Positions 34,803-44,042 of a DNA stretch of 64,000 nucleotides are shown in pieces. A program made the translations under genes and the position numbers. Numbering within the stretch: the first letter of the stretch is position 1; every line of letters starts with the position of its first letter. This DNA is from Actinoplanes lobatus (GTDB lineage: Bacteria > Actinomycetota > Actinomycetes > Mycobacteriales > Micromonosporaceae): assembly GCF_014205215.1 (NCBI RefSeq), contig NZ_JACHNC010000001.1, positions 501,001-565,000 of the forward strand, written 5' to 3'. Under the pieces are notes generated by a model, which was not told the DNA's origin, ran no database searches, and saw only the letters and a list, made by a program, of their open reading frames with translations.

Positions 34803-36539
34803 TCATGGTGTACGGCTGACCCGGGCGTACGCGTCGGTGGACACCTTGTCGTCGCCGTAGACCGTGAGCGAGGTGTCCGAGCAGATGTACGGCTGGGTGT
34901 GCGAGGTGGTGGGGTTCGTCACCTCGATCGAGATGCTCTTCCCGTTGCGTTTCATCTGGTAGGTCGGGCCGCCGGAGAATCCGCTGTCGTAGAGCTTGCC
35001 GCCGCGTGTCTCGACCCGGGAGGCCTGGACGCCCCGAAGCGTCTCGACGAAGCTGTTTCCCTTGATCTTCGCGGTCAACGGCGCCGACCTGTCGTAGTCC
35101 GCGACGGAGCGGCCGTCCGGGTGGATCCGAAGGATCGTCCCGCCCTTGCCGGTGAACACGGCGTCCACGCCCTCGAAATGGTTGACGACCTGCGTCGACG
35201 TCGACCGCCAGGTCCCCACCAGGCAGCTGTCCAGGTTCGGGTTGACCGGAGTGGCCGCCGTACCGGGGGCCACCGCGGCGGAGGCCGCCGACGGCGGTGG
35301 CGGCACGCTCGGGCTCGCGCTGGAGCCCGCGGTGGCCGCCTCGCCACCCGAGCCGGGCCAGAACACACGCAGGAGCCCACCCGCGAGCAGCAGCACCGCG
35401 ACCACCGCCGCGGACAGCCACACCCGGCCCTTCCGCAGTCGTCCCGGCCCGCGCGACGGCTCAGGGTAGAGCGGCAGCGGCGTCGCCGAACCGGAAAGCG
35501 TTGTCTGATCGACGGCGAACACCGGCGCCGGAGGCGTCTCCGCATCGGTCTCCGCGCTGGTTCCGGCCGCGGACGTGTCAGAAACCGGCTCGGCCACCGT
35601 GGGCGCCGCGATCGTGGGTGACGGCGCCACCAGCGTCCCGGGAAGGCCGTCCGGCGCGTCCTCACGCCGTGTCTGCCGAACCGGCCACCATCGCCGCCGC
35701 CGCACCGCGCCGGGCGCCTCGGGCTCGGCCGCCCGGACCACTTTCGCCAGCAGCTCACGGGCCTGATCGGCGCCGAGCCGGCGGACCGGATCCTTGTCCA
35801 GCAGGCCCTTGATCACCGGCCACAGCAGGCCGCCGTACGCCGGGGCCTCGGGCCGGCTGTTGAGGATCGCGGCGAGCGTGGCCTGGGTGTCCTCACGCTG
35901 GAAAGGCGACCGGCCGGTCACCGCGGCATACAGGGTGACGCCCAGCGACCACATGTCGGCGGCGGCCGTGGCGGGCTGCCCGTTGATCCGCTCCGGCGCC
36001 AGGTACGCCGGGGAACCCACCATCTGACCGGTCGCGGTGAGGGCGGTCGCGTCGTCGATCGCGGCGATCCCGAAGTCGGTCAGCACCACCCGCCCCTCCT
36101 CCAGGAGGATGTTGGCGGGCTTGACGTCCCGGTGGGCGACGCCCTCCCGGTGGGCGGCCCGGAGCGCGTCGAGCACGCTCAGCCCGATCTCGGCGGTCCG
36201 CCGCACGGTGAGCCGGCCCTGCTCGGCGATGGTCTCCGCGAGGGACCGGCCATCGACCAGCTCCATCACGATCCACGGGGCGCCCTCGTCGGTGACCACG
36301 TCGTAGACGGTCACGATGGAGGGGTGCCGGAGGCGGGCGGCGGCCTGCGCCTCCCGCAGGGTCCGCCGAACCTGTGGATCGGAGGGCAGGCTGGAGCCCC
36401 CGACCTCCTTGAGCGCGACCTCGCGGCCGAGCAGGGTGTCGTGTGCCTGCCAGACCGCACCCATCCCGCCGCGGCCCAGCATCCGCCCCAGCAGGTAGCG
36501 CCCGGCGACCACCCGACCCGGCCCGATGCTCATGTCCAT
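34803..36539 (-). CDS. Transmembrane Ser/Thr protein kinase (PknB-like)
   Basis: A 578-residue kinase. The catalytic domain (about 10-275) has the glycine loop GRGGMG, the ATP lysine in VALKEV, HRDVKPANILL, DFGIA and SPAYLAPE, so it should be active. A Pro/Ala-rich juxtamembrane region follows, then one membrane helix (VWLSAAVVAVLLLAGGLL). The external domain of about 150 residues starts DSCLVGTWRSTST and resembles a lipocalin-like barrel rather than PASTA repeats. It is 96 bp upstream of the SulP gene on the same strand; regulation of that transporter is possible but unproven. Confidence 0.9.
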   Translation of the reverse strand: MDMSIGPGRVVAGRYLLGRMLGRGGMGAVWQAHDTLLGREVALKEVGGSSLPSDPQVRRTLREAQAAARLRHPSIVTVYDVVTDEGAPWIVMELVDGRSLAETIAEQGRLTVRRTAEIGLSVLDALRAAHREGVAHRDVKPANILLEEGRVVLTDFGIAAIDDATALTATGQMVGSPAYLAPERINGQPATAAADMWSLGVTLYAAVTGRSPFQREDTQATLAAILNSRPEAPAYGGLLWPVIKGLLDKDPVRRLGADQARELLAKVVRAAEPEAPGAVRRRRWWPVRQTRREDAPDGLPGTLVAPSPTIAAPTVAEPVSDTSAAGTSAETDAETPPAPVFAVDQTTLSGSATPLPLYPEPSRGPGRLRKGRVWLSAAVVAVLLLAGGLLRVFWPGSGGEAATAGSSASPSVPPPPSAASAAVAPGTAATPVNPNLDSCLVGTWRSTSTQVVNHFEGVDAVFTGKGGTILRIHPDGRSVADYDRSAPLTAKIKGNSFVETLRGVQASRVETRGGKLYDSGFSGGPTYQMKRNGKSISIEVTNPTTSHTQPYICSDTSLTVYGDDKVSTDAYARVSRTP

Positions 36540-36566
36540 GAATCTATCGGGCCGGATCCACGTGGA

Positions 36567-37637
36567 TCAGGACTTCCAGACCTCCTGGTTGGCCTCGTAG
36601 ATCTCCCGCAGGATGGCCGGCACGTCGTAGGTCAGCTTCCAGTCCGGGTAGTGCTCCTCGAACCGGCCGGTGCCGCTGATCCACCACTGGTGGTCGCCCT
36701 GCCGGGCCTGGTCCACGTACTCGGTACGGGCCTCCAGACCGGTGATCTCCGAGGCGATCTTGAAGGCCTCGATGTGCGAGCAGTTGGAGAACCGGCCGCC
36801 GCCCATGTTGTAGATCTCGGCCACCCGGGGCGCCTTGTGGAACGCCTCGAACGCGGTGATCAGGTCGTGCGAGTGGATGGCGTCGCGGACCATCTTGCCC
36901 TTGTAGCCGAAGATCTTGTACGTCCGCTGCTCCATCACGCAGCGCATCACGTACGCCAGGAAGCCGTGCAGCTCGGCCGCCGAGTGGCCGGGACCGGTCA
37001 GCGTGCCGCCCCGGAAGACCGCGGTCGGCATGTCGAAGTAGCGGCCGTACTCCTGGACCATGATGTCGGCCGCCACCTTCGAGGCGCCGAAGACCGAGTG
37101 CATGCTGTTGTCGATCGTCATGGTCTCGTCGATGCCGCCGTACCACTTGTGGTCCTCGGGCAGCTCGTACCTGGACGAGAGCTCCACCAGCGGCAGCGAG
37201 TTGGGCGTGTCGCCGTACACCTTGTTGGTCGAGGTGAAGATGAACGGCGCGTCGATCGCGTGCCGCCGGGTCGCCTCGAGCATGTTGATCGTGCCGACCG
37301 CGTTCACGTCGAAGTCGGTGAACGGCTCGCGGGCGGCCCAGTCGTGGCTCGGCTGCGCGGCCGCGTGGATGACCAGCCCGATGTTCGACCCCAGGTCGGT
37401 GAAGAGCTTGTCCAGCCCGTCCCGGTCACGGATGTCGACGTTGTGGTGGGTGTACCGGTCGCCGACCTCCTTGACCAGGCGCTGGAGGTTCCACTGGGTG
37501 GATCCGTCGGCACCGAAGAAGTAGCCGCGCATGTCGTTGTCGACCCCGACCACGTCCATGCCGAGGGCGGCGAAGTGCCGGACCGCCTCCGAACCGATCA
37601 GACCGGCCGATCCGGTGATTACGACGACGCTGCTCAT
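36567..37637 (-). CDS. NAD-dependent epimerase/dehydratase, CDP-paratose 2-epimerase-like
   Basis: A 356-residue extended SDR. Start 37637 is chosen for GGAGG 6 bp upstream and the Rossmann motif [13 protein letters not shown] straight after. Similarity is strongest to nucleotide-sugar epimerases of the tyvelose type. The usual YxxxK appears as [12 protein letters not shown], with Phe in place of the catalytic Tyr. I recall the same Phe in close actinobacterial homologues, so it may be a subfamily trait. The substrate is unknown. It is divergent from the GCS2/ATP-grasp gene across a 190-bp regulatory gap. Confidence 0.8.
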   Translation of the reverse strand: MSSVVVITGSAGLIGSEAVRHFAALGMDVVGVDNDMRGYFFGADGSTQWNLQRLVKEVGDRYTHHNVDIRDRDGLDKLFTDLGSNIGLVIHAAAQPSHDWAAREPFTDFDVNAVGTINMLEATRRHAIDAPFIFTSTNKVYGDTPNSLPLVELSSRYELPEDHKWYGGIDETMTIDNSMHSVFGASKVAADIMVQEYGRYFDMPTAVFRGGTLTGPGHSAAELHGFLAYVMRCVMEQRTYKIFGYKGKMVRDAIHSHDLITAFEAFHKAPRVAEIYNMGGGRFSNCSHIEAFKIASEITGLEARTEYVDQARQGDHQWWISGTGRFEEHYPDWKLTYDVPAILREIYEANQEVWKS

Positions 37638-37716
37638 GAAGGACCTCCGCGGGTGTCGGGCGTCACCGGGCGACACTACCGGTGAGCTGCAAAGGACCTC
37701 CGGCCCGGGCTGGAGT

Positions 37717-37743
37717 GTCGCGGTCGTCATGCTTGACCGCGAC
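37717..37743. promoter_or_regulatory. Perfect 9-bp inverted repeat in the epimerase/GCS2 divergent gap
   Basis: GTCGCGGTC and GACCGCGAC are separated by 9 nt in the centre of the 190-bp gap between divergent genes. The position suits an operator acting on both promoters. No regulator is encoded next to it. Low-to-moderate confidence. Confidence 0.4.
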
Positions 37744-37827
37744 GCGAAACGGGCACGTCACAGATTCGCTACATCCTATGGGAAGGCTCCGGCGATACCG
37801 GGCTGAACCTATGCAGAGGCGGTCTCG

Positions 37828-40404
37828 ATGACGGAGTCATTAAAGGCGTCGGATTCGCGCGTCCCCGGCCGGGCCGCACTCACCCTCGGTGTGGAGGAGG
37901 AGCTTCACGTCGTCGACCTCGGCACCCGTGAGCTGGTTCCGCGGGCGCCGGAGATCCTGGACCGGCTGGACGGGGCACACTTCTCGGCCGAGCTGCACCG
38001 GTCGGTGGTGGAGACCAACACCTCGGTCAGCGCCACCCTGGACGAATTGCGGGCCGGGATCGTCGCGCGGCGGCGGAAGGCGATCGGGGTGGCCGAGTCG
38101 CTCGGCCTCGGGCTGGTCGCGGCCGGCACCGTACCGCTGGTCGACCTGGACGCGCTGCCGGTCACGCCGACGTCCCGCTATCAGCGGATGCTGCACGAGT
38201 ACCAGATGCTCGTCCGTGAGCAGCTGATCTGCGGCGCCCAGGTGCACGTCGGGGTGCCGGACCGGGACGAGGCGGTCGCGGTCGCCCAGCGGGTGACGCC
38301 GGTGCTGCCGGTGCTGCTCGGGCTCTCCGCCAGCTCGCCCTACTGGATGGGCGAGGACTCCGGGTACGCCAGCGTCCGCTCCCTGGTGTGGATGCGCTGG
38401 CCGACCGCCGGCGACAGTGGCCGCCTGCACTCGGCGGCGGAGCACGAGGCCCTGGTCAGCGACCTGATCGCGTCCGGGACGATCAGCGACCCGAAGATGG
38501 TCTACTTCGACGTCCGGCCGTCCGCGCACGTGCCCACCGTGGAGCTGCGGGTCACCGACGCCAGCCCCGACGTGGAGACCGTGGTGCTGCTGGCCGGGCT
38601 GTTCCGCGCGCTCGTGCTGCGCGCCCAGGTCGAGCACCGCGCCGGGCTCCCCCTCCCGGACCCGAGGCCGCCCCTGCACCGGGCCGCGATGTGGCGGGCC
38701 GCCCGGTCCGGGCTGGAAGGCGACCTGCTGGACCTGCCCCGCTCGCCGGTTCCGGTGCCGGCCGCCGTCGCGGTCGAGCGCCTGGTCGGTGAGCTGCGCC
38801 CGCAGCTGGAGGAACTGGGCGACTGGGACCAGGTCTTCGACCTCACTCTGCGGGCGCTGAGCCGGGGCAGCTCGGCGGCCCGGCAGCGGCGCGCCCTGGC
38901 CCGGCGCGGCCGGCTCTCCGACGTGGTCGAAGCGCTGGTCGCGGAGACCCGCGGCGGGGTGATCGAGGCGGGTCCGGCGGGCACCCCGGCACCGGCGCTG
39001 ATCGAGGCGTACGTGGCCGACGAAGACGAGGCCTTCCCGGGCGGGCGCGTCTGTCCCGCCTACGCCGGGATCCTGCCGGTGCTCACCTCGCTCGGCGCCA
39101 CCGGCCTGCGGCAGCGCGAGGACCACCGCGACGACGAGCAGCGCGCCCGGGGTATCACGTTCAGTGTGGCCGGTGAGGCCGCCACCCGGCTGTTCCCGTT
39201 CGACCTGGTGCCCCGGATCGTGCCGGCCGGCGACTGGCGGCACCTGACCGAGGGCCTGGTGCAGCGGGTCCGGGCGCTCGACGCGTTCCTCAACGACGTC
39301 TACGGCGACCGTCAGGTGGTGGCCGACGGCATCGTGCCCGAGTGGGTGATCGACGGGTCGCCGGAGCTGCGGGCCAGCGGCGCCCTGATCAGCCGGCCCG
39401 CGGTCCGCGCCCAGGTGGCCGGGGTCGACCTGGTCCGTGACGGGGCCGGGAAGTGGTGTGTGCTGGAGGACAACCTGCGGGTGCCGTCCGGGATCGCGTA
39501 CGCCATGCAGAACCGCCGTCTCACCTGGAGCGTCCTGCCCGAGCTGCCGCGCCCGGCCGCGCTGATCTCGGTGGAGGAGACCCCGCGCCTGCTGAAGCGG
39601 GCCCTGCTGGAGGCGGCCGGCCCGGCCGCCGGCGACGATCCGGCGCTCGTGGTGCTGAGCCAGGGCCCGGACGACTCGGCCTGGTTCGAGCACCGGATGC
39701 TCGCCGAGGCCATGGAGGTGCCGGTGGTCCGCAGCACCGAGCTGTTCGTCGACGAGGGCCGGGTGTGGCGGCTGCGGGACGGCCACCGGCACCCGGTCGA
39801 CGTCATCTACCTGCGGATGGGCGAGGACAGTCTGGTGCACTCGCCGGGCGCGGACGGCATGCCGCTCGGCCCCAGCCTGGTGTCCGCCCTGCACGCGGAC
39901 ACCGTCGTGCTGGCCAACGCGCTCGGCAACGGGGTGGCCGACGACAAGGCGGTGTACGCCTTCGTGCCCCGCCTCATCGAGTACTACCTGGGCCAGAAGC
40001 CGCTGCTGGCGGACGTGCCCACCTATCTGTGCGGGATCCCGGAGCAGCGTGCCGAGGTGCTGAGCCGTCTCGGCGAGCTGGTCTGCAAACCGGTCGACGG
40101 CTACGGCGGCGACCGGATCGTGATCGGCCCGCACGCGAGCCCCGCCGACCTGGAGGCGCTGCGCCGGCAGATCCGGGCCGCCCCGCACCGCTGGGTGGCG
40201 CAGGAGCTGGTCGAGCTCTCCACCCATCCGGTCTTCGACGGGCACCGGCTCGCCCCGCGGCACGTCGACCTGCGGGCGTTCGTCTTCACCGGGAAGGAGC
40301 CGGTGGTGGCCCCGGCCGCCCTGACCCGGGTGGCGCCCGCCGGCAGCATGATCGTCAACTCCTCGCGGGGCGGCGGATCGAAGGACACCTGGTTGCTCGG
40401 CTGA
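37828..40404 (+). CDS. GCS2 carboxylate-amine ligase fused to circularly permuted ATP-grasp
   Basis: An 858-residue two-domain ligase. Residues about 18-385 are a GCS2/YbdK-like glutamate-cysteine-ligase fold (LTLGVEEELHVVD, QVHVGVPDRDEAVAVAQ). Residues about 390-855 are a circularly permuted ATP-grasp type 2 (VLEDNLRVPSGIAYAMQNR, YLRMGEDSLVHS, KPVDGYGGDRIVIGP, VNSSRGGGSKDTWLL). Both families join carboxylates to amines using ATP, so two peptide or amide bonds could be made by one polypeptide. It is upstream of an AsnO-like amidotransferase (16 bp gap) and an S9 peptidase. Substrates are unknown; gamma-glutamyl or Gln-Gln-type dipeptides are guesses. Confidence 0.85.
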   Translation: MTESLKASDSRVPGRAALTLGVEEELHVVDLGTRELVPRAPEILDRLDGAHFSAELHRSVVETNTSVSATLDELRAGIVARRRKAIGVAESLGLGLVAAGTVPLVDLDALPVTPTSRYQRMLHEYQMLVREQLICGAQVHVGVPDRDEAVAVAQRVTPVLPVLLGLSASSPYWMGEDSGYASVRSLVWMRWPTAGDSGRLHSAAEHEALVSDLIASGTISDPKMVYFDVRPSAHVPTVELRVTDASPDVETVVLLAGLFRALVLRAQVEHRAGLPLPDPRPPLHRAAMWRAARSGLEGDLLDLPRSPVPVPAAVAVERLVGELRPQLEELGDWDQVFDLTLRALSRGSSAARQRRALARRGRLSDVVEALVAETRGGVIEAGPAGTPAPALIEAYVADEDEAFPGGRVCPAYAGILPVLTSLGATGLRQREDHRDDEQRARGITFSVAGEAATRLFPFDLVPRIVPAGDWRHLTEGLVQRVRALDAFLNDVYGDRQVVADGIVPEWVIDGSPELRASGALISRPAVRAQVAGVDLVRDGAGKWCVLEDNLRVPSGIAYAMQNRRLTWSVLPELPRPAALISVEETPRLLKRALLEAAGPAAGDDPALVVLSQGPDDSAWFEHRMLAEAMEVPVVRSTELFVDEGRVWRLRDGHRHPVDVIYLRMGEDSLVHSPGADGMPLGPSLVSALHADTVVLANALGNGVADDKAVYAFVPRLIEYYLGQKPLLADVPTYLCGIPEQRAEVLSRLGELVCKPVDGYGGDRIVIGPHASPADLEALRRQIRAAPHRWVAQELVELSTHPVFDGHRLAPRHVDLRAFVFTGKEPVVAPAALTRVAPAGSMIVNSSRGGGSKDTWLLG

Positions 40405-40420
40405 CATCAGGAGGTATCTC

Positions 40421-42187
40421 ATGTGTGGAATCGCCGGCGAGATCCGCTACGGCGACCGGCCCGCGGACACCGAGGCGGTCCGGCGGATGCTGCCCTGTCT
40501 GGAGTCCCGCGGCCCGGACGGCCACGGGATGTGGACGCAACCACGGATCGCTCTCGGTCACCAGCGACTGAAGATCATCGACCTGTCGGAGGCCGGCGCC
40601 CAGCCGATGACCGATGACCGGCTGGGCCTCACCGTGGTCTTCAACGGCTGCGTCTACAACTACCGGGAGCTGCGCGAGGAGCTGGAGAAGGAGGGCTACA
40701 CGTTCTTCTCCGGCTCGGACACCGAGGTCATCCTCAAGGCGTACCACCGGTGGGGCGCCGACTGCGTCACCCGCTTTCTGGGGATGTTCGCCTTCGCCCT
40801 GGTGGAGCACGACAGCGGGACCGTGACGCTGGCCCGCGACCGGCTCGGGATCAAGCCGCTCTATCTGGCCGAGGCGCCGGGGCGGCTGCGGTTCGCCTCC
40901 ACGCTGCCCGCGCTGCTCGCCGCGGGCGATGTGGACACCACCCTCGACCGGGTGGCGTTGCAGCACTACATGACGTTCCATTCGGTGGTGCCGGCACCGC
41001 GGACGATCCTGGCCGGGGTCCGCAAGCTGCCGCCGGCCACGGTCCGGGTGATCCGGGCGGACGGGACGTCCACCGAGCGGGTGTATTGGGAGGCGTCCTT
41101 CACCCGGCGGTTGGCGAAGGCCGACTGGGCCGCGGCGGTCCGGGAGAAGCTGCGGCAGGCGGTGGAGCGGCGGATGGTCGCCGACGTGCCGGTCGGGGTG
41201 CTGCTCTCCGGCGGGCTGGACTCCAGCCTCATCGTGGCGCTGCTGGCCGAGCGGGGGCAGGCGGGGCTGACCACGTTCAGCATCGGGTTCGAGGCCGGCG
41301 GCGGGGAGAGCGGGGACGAGTTCGAGTTCTCGGACATCGTGGCCAAGCATTTCCAGACCACTCACCACCAGATCAGGATCGGTCATGAGCGGTTCCTGCC
41401 GGCCGTGGAGCGGACCGTCGGCGCGATGAGCGAGCCGATGGTGAGCCACGACTGCATCGCCTTCAACCTGCTCAGTGAAGACGTTGCAAAGCATGTCAAG
41501 GTGGTGCAATCTGGGCAGGGTGCCGATGAGATCTTCGCCGGCTACAGCTGGTACCCGCCCCTCGCCGGCGTGCCCCGGGAACAGGCCGTCGAGGCGTACG
41601 CGAAGGAGTTCTTCGACCGCACGCACGCCGAGCTGTCCCGGCAGCTCAACCCCGCCTGGACGGTCGATGTGGACCTGGCGCGGGAGTTCGTGGCGGAGAG
41701 CTTCGGCCGGCCCGGGGCACCCACCGCGGTCGACGCGGCGCTCCGGCTCGACTCGCAGGTGATGCTCGTCGACGATCCGGTCAAACGGGTCGACAACATG
41801 ACTATGGCGTGGGGGCTGGAGGCCCGCGTACCGTTCCTGGATCACGAACTGGTCGAGCTCGCGGCGGCCTGCCCGCCCGAGCTGAAACTGGCCCACGACG
41901 GCAAGGGAGTGCTCAAGGAGGCGGCCCGCGGGCTGGTGCCCGACGCGGTTGTCGACCGGCCGAAAGGCTACTTCCCGGTGCCCGGCATCCGGCACCTGGA
42001 GGGCCCGGTGCTCGACATGGTCCGGGACGCGCTGCACGCGCCGGCCGCCCGGGAGCGGGCGCTGTTCCGGCCGGAGTACGTGTCGGCGCTGCTCGCCGAC
42101 CCGAACACCCCGCGCACCACGCTCGGGGCGAATCAGTTGTGGCAGCTCGCGCTGCTGGAGATGTGGCTGCAGACAATGCTCGATTAG
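40421..42187 (+). CDS. AsnB/AsnO-like glutamine-dependent amidotransferase
   Basis: A 588-residue class II amidotransferase. Cys2 in MCGIAGE is the glutaminase nucleophile; the N-terminal domain has SRGPDGHG and VFNGCVYNY. The C-terminal ATP-pyrophosphatase domain has the PP-loop VLLSGGLDSSLIVAL. SD AGGAGG lies 6 bp upstream. It resembles N-acetylglutaminylglutamine amidotransferase, which amidates a dipeptide osmolyte in proteobacteria. Here the partner ligase is of a different type and no GNAT domain is present, so the product may differ. It probably amidates the product of the preceding ligase. Confidence 0.87.
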   Translation: MCGIAGEIRYGDRPADTEAVRRMLPCLESRGPDGHGMWTQPRIALGHQRLKIIDLSEAGAQPMTDDRLGLTVVFNGCVYNYRELREELEKEGYTFFSGSDTEVILKAYHRWGADCVTRFLGMFAFALVEHDSGTVTLARDRLGIKPLYLAEAPGRLRFASTLPALLAAGDVDTTLDRVALQHYMTFHSVVPAPRTILAGVRKLPPATVRVIRADGTSTERVYWEASFTRRLAKADWAAAVREKLRQAVERRMVADVPVGVLLSGGLDSSLIVALLAERGQAGLTTFSIGFEAGGGESGDEFEFSDIVAKHFQTTHHQIRIGHERFLPAVERTVGAMSEPMVSHDCIAFNLLSEDVAKHVKVVQSGQGADEIFAGYSWYPPLAGVPREQAVEAYAKEFFDRTHAELSRQLNPAWTVDVDLAREFVAESFGRPGAPTAVDAALRLDSQVMLVDDPVKRVDNMTMAWGLEARVPFLDHELVELAAACPPELKLAHDGKGVLKEAARGLVPDAVVDRPKGYFPVPGIRHLEGPVLDMVRDALHAPAARERALFRPEYVSALLADPNTPRTTLGANQLWQLALLEMWLQTMLD

Positions 42188-42203
42188 GAACAGGGGAATC
42201 CAG

Positions 42204-43967
42204 ATGACGGGTCAGCTCCACCGTGTCGACGTGACCGTGCTGCCCGCGGGCTGGAACCGCGTCGAGCCGGAGATCGCCGGGAACTGGTCGCCCACCCTGT
42301 CACCGGACGGGCGGCACATGGCGTACGTCTCCGACCGGGGTGGCGCGCCGGCGGTCTGGGTACAGCCGGTCGGCAGTGAGCTGGCCTTCCGCGTCGACAC
42401 CGGCCCGGAGCCGGTGTCGGCGGTCGCCTGGTCGTCCGGCGGCGGCTGGCTGGCCTGCCAGACCGCCCCGGGCGGCGCGCCCCGGCAGGAGGTCTGGCTG
42501 GTCCGGCCGGACGGCTCCGACCTGCATCAGGTCGCCGGCTTCGGCGACGACACGGCGGACGACATGCGCTGGCTGCCGGGCCGCCCGGTGCTGGCCCTCA
42601 CCGAGAACCTGACCAGCGCGATCCTGATCGACGTGACCGCGGGGACCAGAACGACGGTCGCGCGAGGCGACCTTCTCCAGCTTCTGGACGTGGACCCGGC
42701 CGGGCGCTTCGCGCTTCTGCGGTACGGGCCGCGCGGCGCCCGCGAGATCGTGCTGCGCGACCTGTCCACCGGCACCGGGAAGCCGGTCACCCGGGGCGAG
42801 AAGGCGGTGTTCAGCCCGGGCGGCGGGTGCGTCTACGCGCTCAGCCAGGACGGCGAGTTCCCGGCACTGATCCGCATAGCCGGTGACGCCGTGGAGGTCC
42901 TGGCCTCGGGTGGCGAGGTGGAGGACTTCACGATCACCGCCGACGGGCGTACCGCCGCGGTGTTGTTCAACGTCCGGGGCGGCGAGTCGGAGGCCGCGCT
43001 GATCGACCTGGACCACGACGGCGATCGCGGCCCGAAGCCGGTGTCGCCGCTGCCCGGCCCGGTGGTCAGCGGCCTGGCGTGGAGTTTCGACGCGGCCACG
43101 CTCTCCTTCACGGCGGAGGGGCCCGGTCAGCCGCACGGCGTCTGGGTCTGGCGGCGGGAGACCGGCGAGGTGCGTGCGGTCTCGGCGGCGCCGGCCTCGC
43201 CCGAGGCGGTCCGCCCGACGCTCGAGGTGGTCACCGCGCACGACGGGCTCACCCTCACCGGGTGGCTCTTCCGGCCCGGTACGCCGGGCCCGCACCCGAC
43301 CGTGCTGTGGTTTCACGGCGGTCCGGAGGCGCAGGAGCGGCCCGGGCACGGCCCGCTGTTCCAGTCGCTGGTGGCGCGGGGCATCGCGGTGTTCGCCCCG
43401 AACGTGCGCGGATCGTCCGGTTTCGGGCGCGCGTTCGTCGAGGCGGACAACGGCGCCCGCCGCTACGACGCGATCGAGGACGTCCGGTCGTGCGTGACGT
43501 TCCTGCGGGAGTCCGGGATCGCCGGGCGGGTCGGGATCATGGGCCGTTCCTATGGCGGCTACCTGACGCTGGCCGCCCTGACCGCCTTCCCGGACCTGTT
43601 CACGGTCGGCGTCGACATCTGCGGGATGTCCGATTTCGATAGCTTCTACCGGCACACCGAGCCGTGGATCGCGGCGGCCGCGGTGAGCAAGTACGGCCAT
43701 CCGGTGCACGACGCCGGCCTGTTGCGTGACCTGTCCCCGCTGCACCGGCTGGACCGGCTGCGCGCCCCGCTGCTGATCGTGCACGGCGAGAACGACAGCA
43801 ACGTGCCGGTGATCGAGGCCGAGCGGGTGGTGGCGTCGCTCACCGAACGCGGGCACCCGCACCGCTATCTGCTCTTTCCCGGCGAGGGCCACGAACTGCT
43901 GCACCGCTCCGCGCGGGCCGAGTTCCTGCGGGTCACCCTGGACTGGCTGGAGTCCCACCTGAGCTAG
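42204..43967 (+). CDS. S9-family prolyl-oligopeptidase-like peptidase
   Basis: A 587-residue cytoplasmic serine peptidase. An N-terminal beta-propeller (SPTLSPDGRHMAYVSDRGG and similar TolB-like blades) precedes an alpha/beta hydrolase domain. The nucleophile is in GIMGRSYGGYLTLAAL, the acid near VHGENDSNVPVIEAE and the histidine in GEGHELLH. The ATG follows GGGGAA and lies 16 bp after the amidotransferase stop. It is likely to trim or recycle the peptide made by the two upstream enzymes, replacing the M42 peptidase of proteobacterial NAGGN clusters. That role is inferred from order only. Confidence 0.87.
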   Translation: MTGQLHRVDVTVLPAGWNRVEPEIAGNWSPTLSPDGRHMAYVSDRGGAPAVWVQPVGSELAFRVDTGPEPVSAVAWSSGGGWLACQTAPGGAPRQEVWLVRPDGSDLHQVAGFGDDTADDMRWLPGRPVLALTENLTSAILIDVTAGTRTTVARGDLLQLLDVDPAGRFALLRYGPRGAREIVLRDLSTGTGKPVTRGEKAVFSPGGGCVYALSQDGEFPALIRIAGDAVEVLASGGEVEDFTITADGRTAAVLFNVRGGESEAALIDLDHDGDRGPKPVSPLPGPVVSGLAWSFDAATLSFTAEGPGQPHGVWVWRRETGEVRAVSAAPASPEAVRPTLEVVTAHDGLTLTGWLFRPGTPGPHPTVLWFHGGPEAQERPGHGPLFQSLVARGIAVFAPNVRGSSGFGRAFVEADNGARRYDAIEDVRSCVTFLRESGIAGRVGIMGRSYGGYLTLAALTAFPDLFTVGVDICGMSDFDSFYRHTEPWIAAAAVSKYGHPVHDAGLLRDLSPLHRLDRLRAPLLIVHGENDSNVPVIEAERVVASLTERGHPHRYLLFPGEGHELLHRSARAEFLRVTLDWLESHLS

Positions 43968-44042
43968 GGATCACGTTGCCGGGGAGGCCGGTAAGGGAGA
44001 AGGGTGGGAGGGCACGTTACCTCCACCAGCGGAAGGCCGCCC

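Noticed and set aside
36567..37730. 387-residue version of the epimerase
   Set aside because: The first 31 codons have no homology and GGAGG precedes the Met at 37637, directly before the Rossmann motif.
37840..40422. 860-codon minus-strand open frame
   Set aside because: Antisense shadow of the GCS2/ATP-grasp gene; no family features, and the plus-strand product is unambiguous.
40421..42187. Housekeeping asparagine synthetase (asnB)
   Set aside because: Context with a peptide ligase fusion and peptidase, and closer resemblance to N-acetylglutaminylglutamine amidotransferases, argue for a specialised role.
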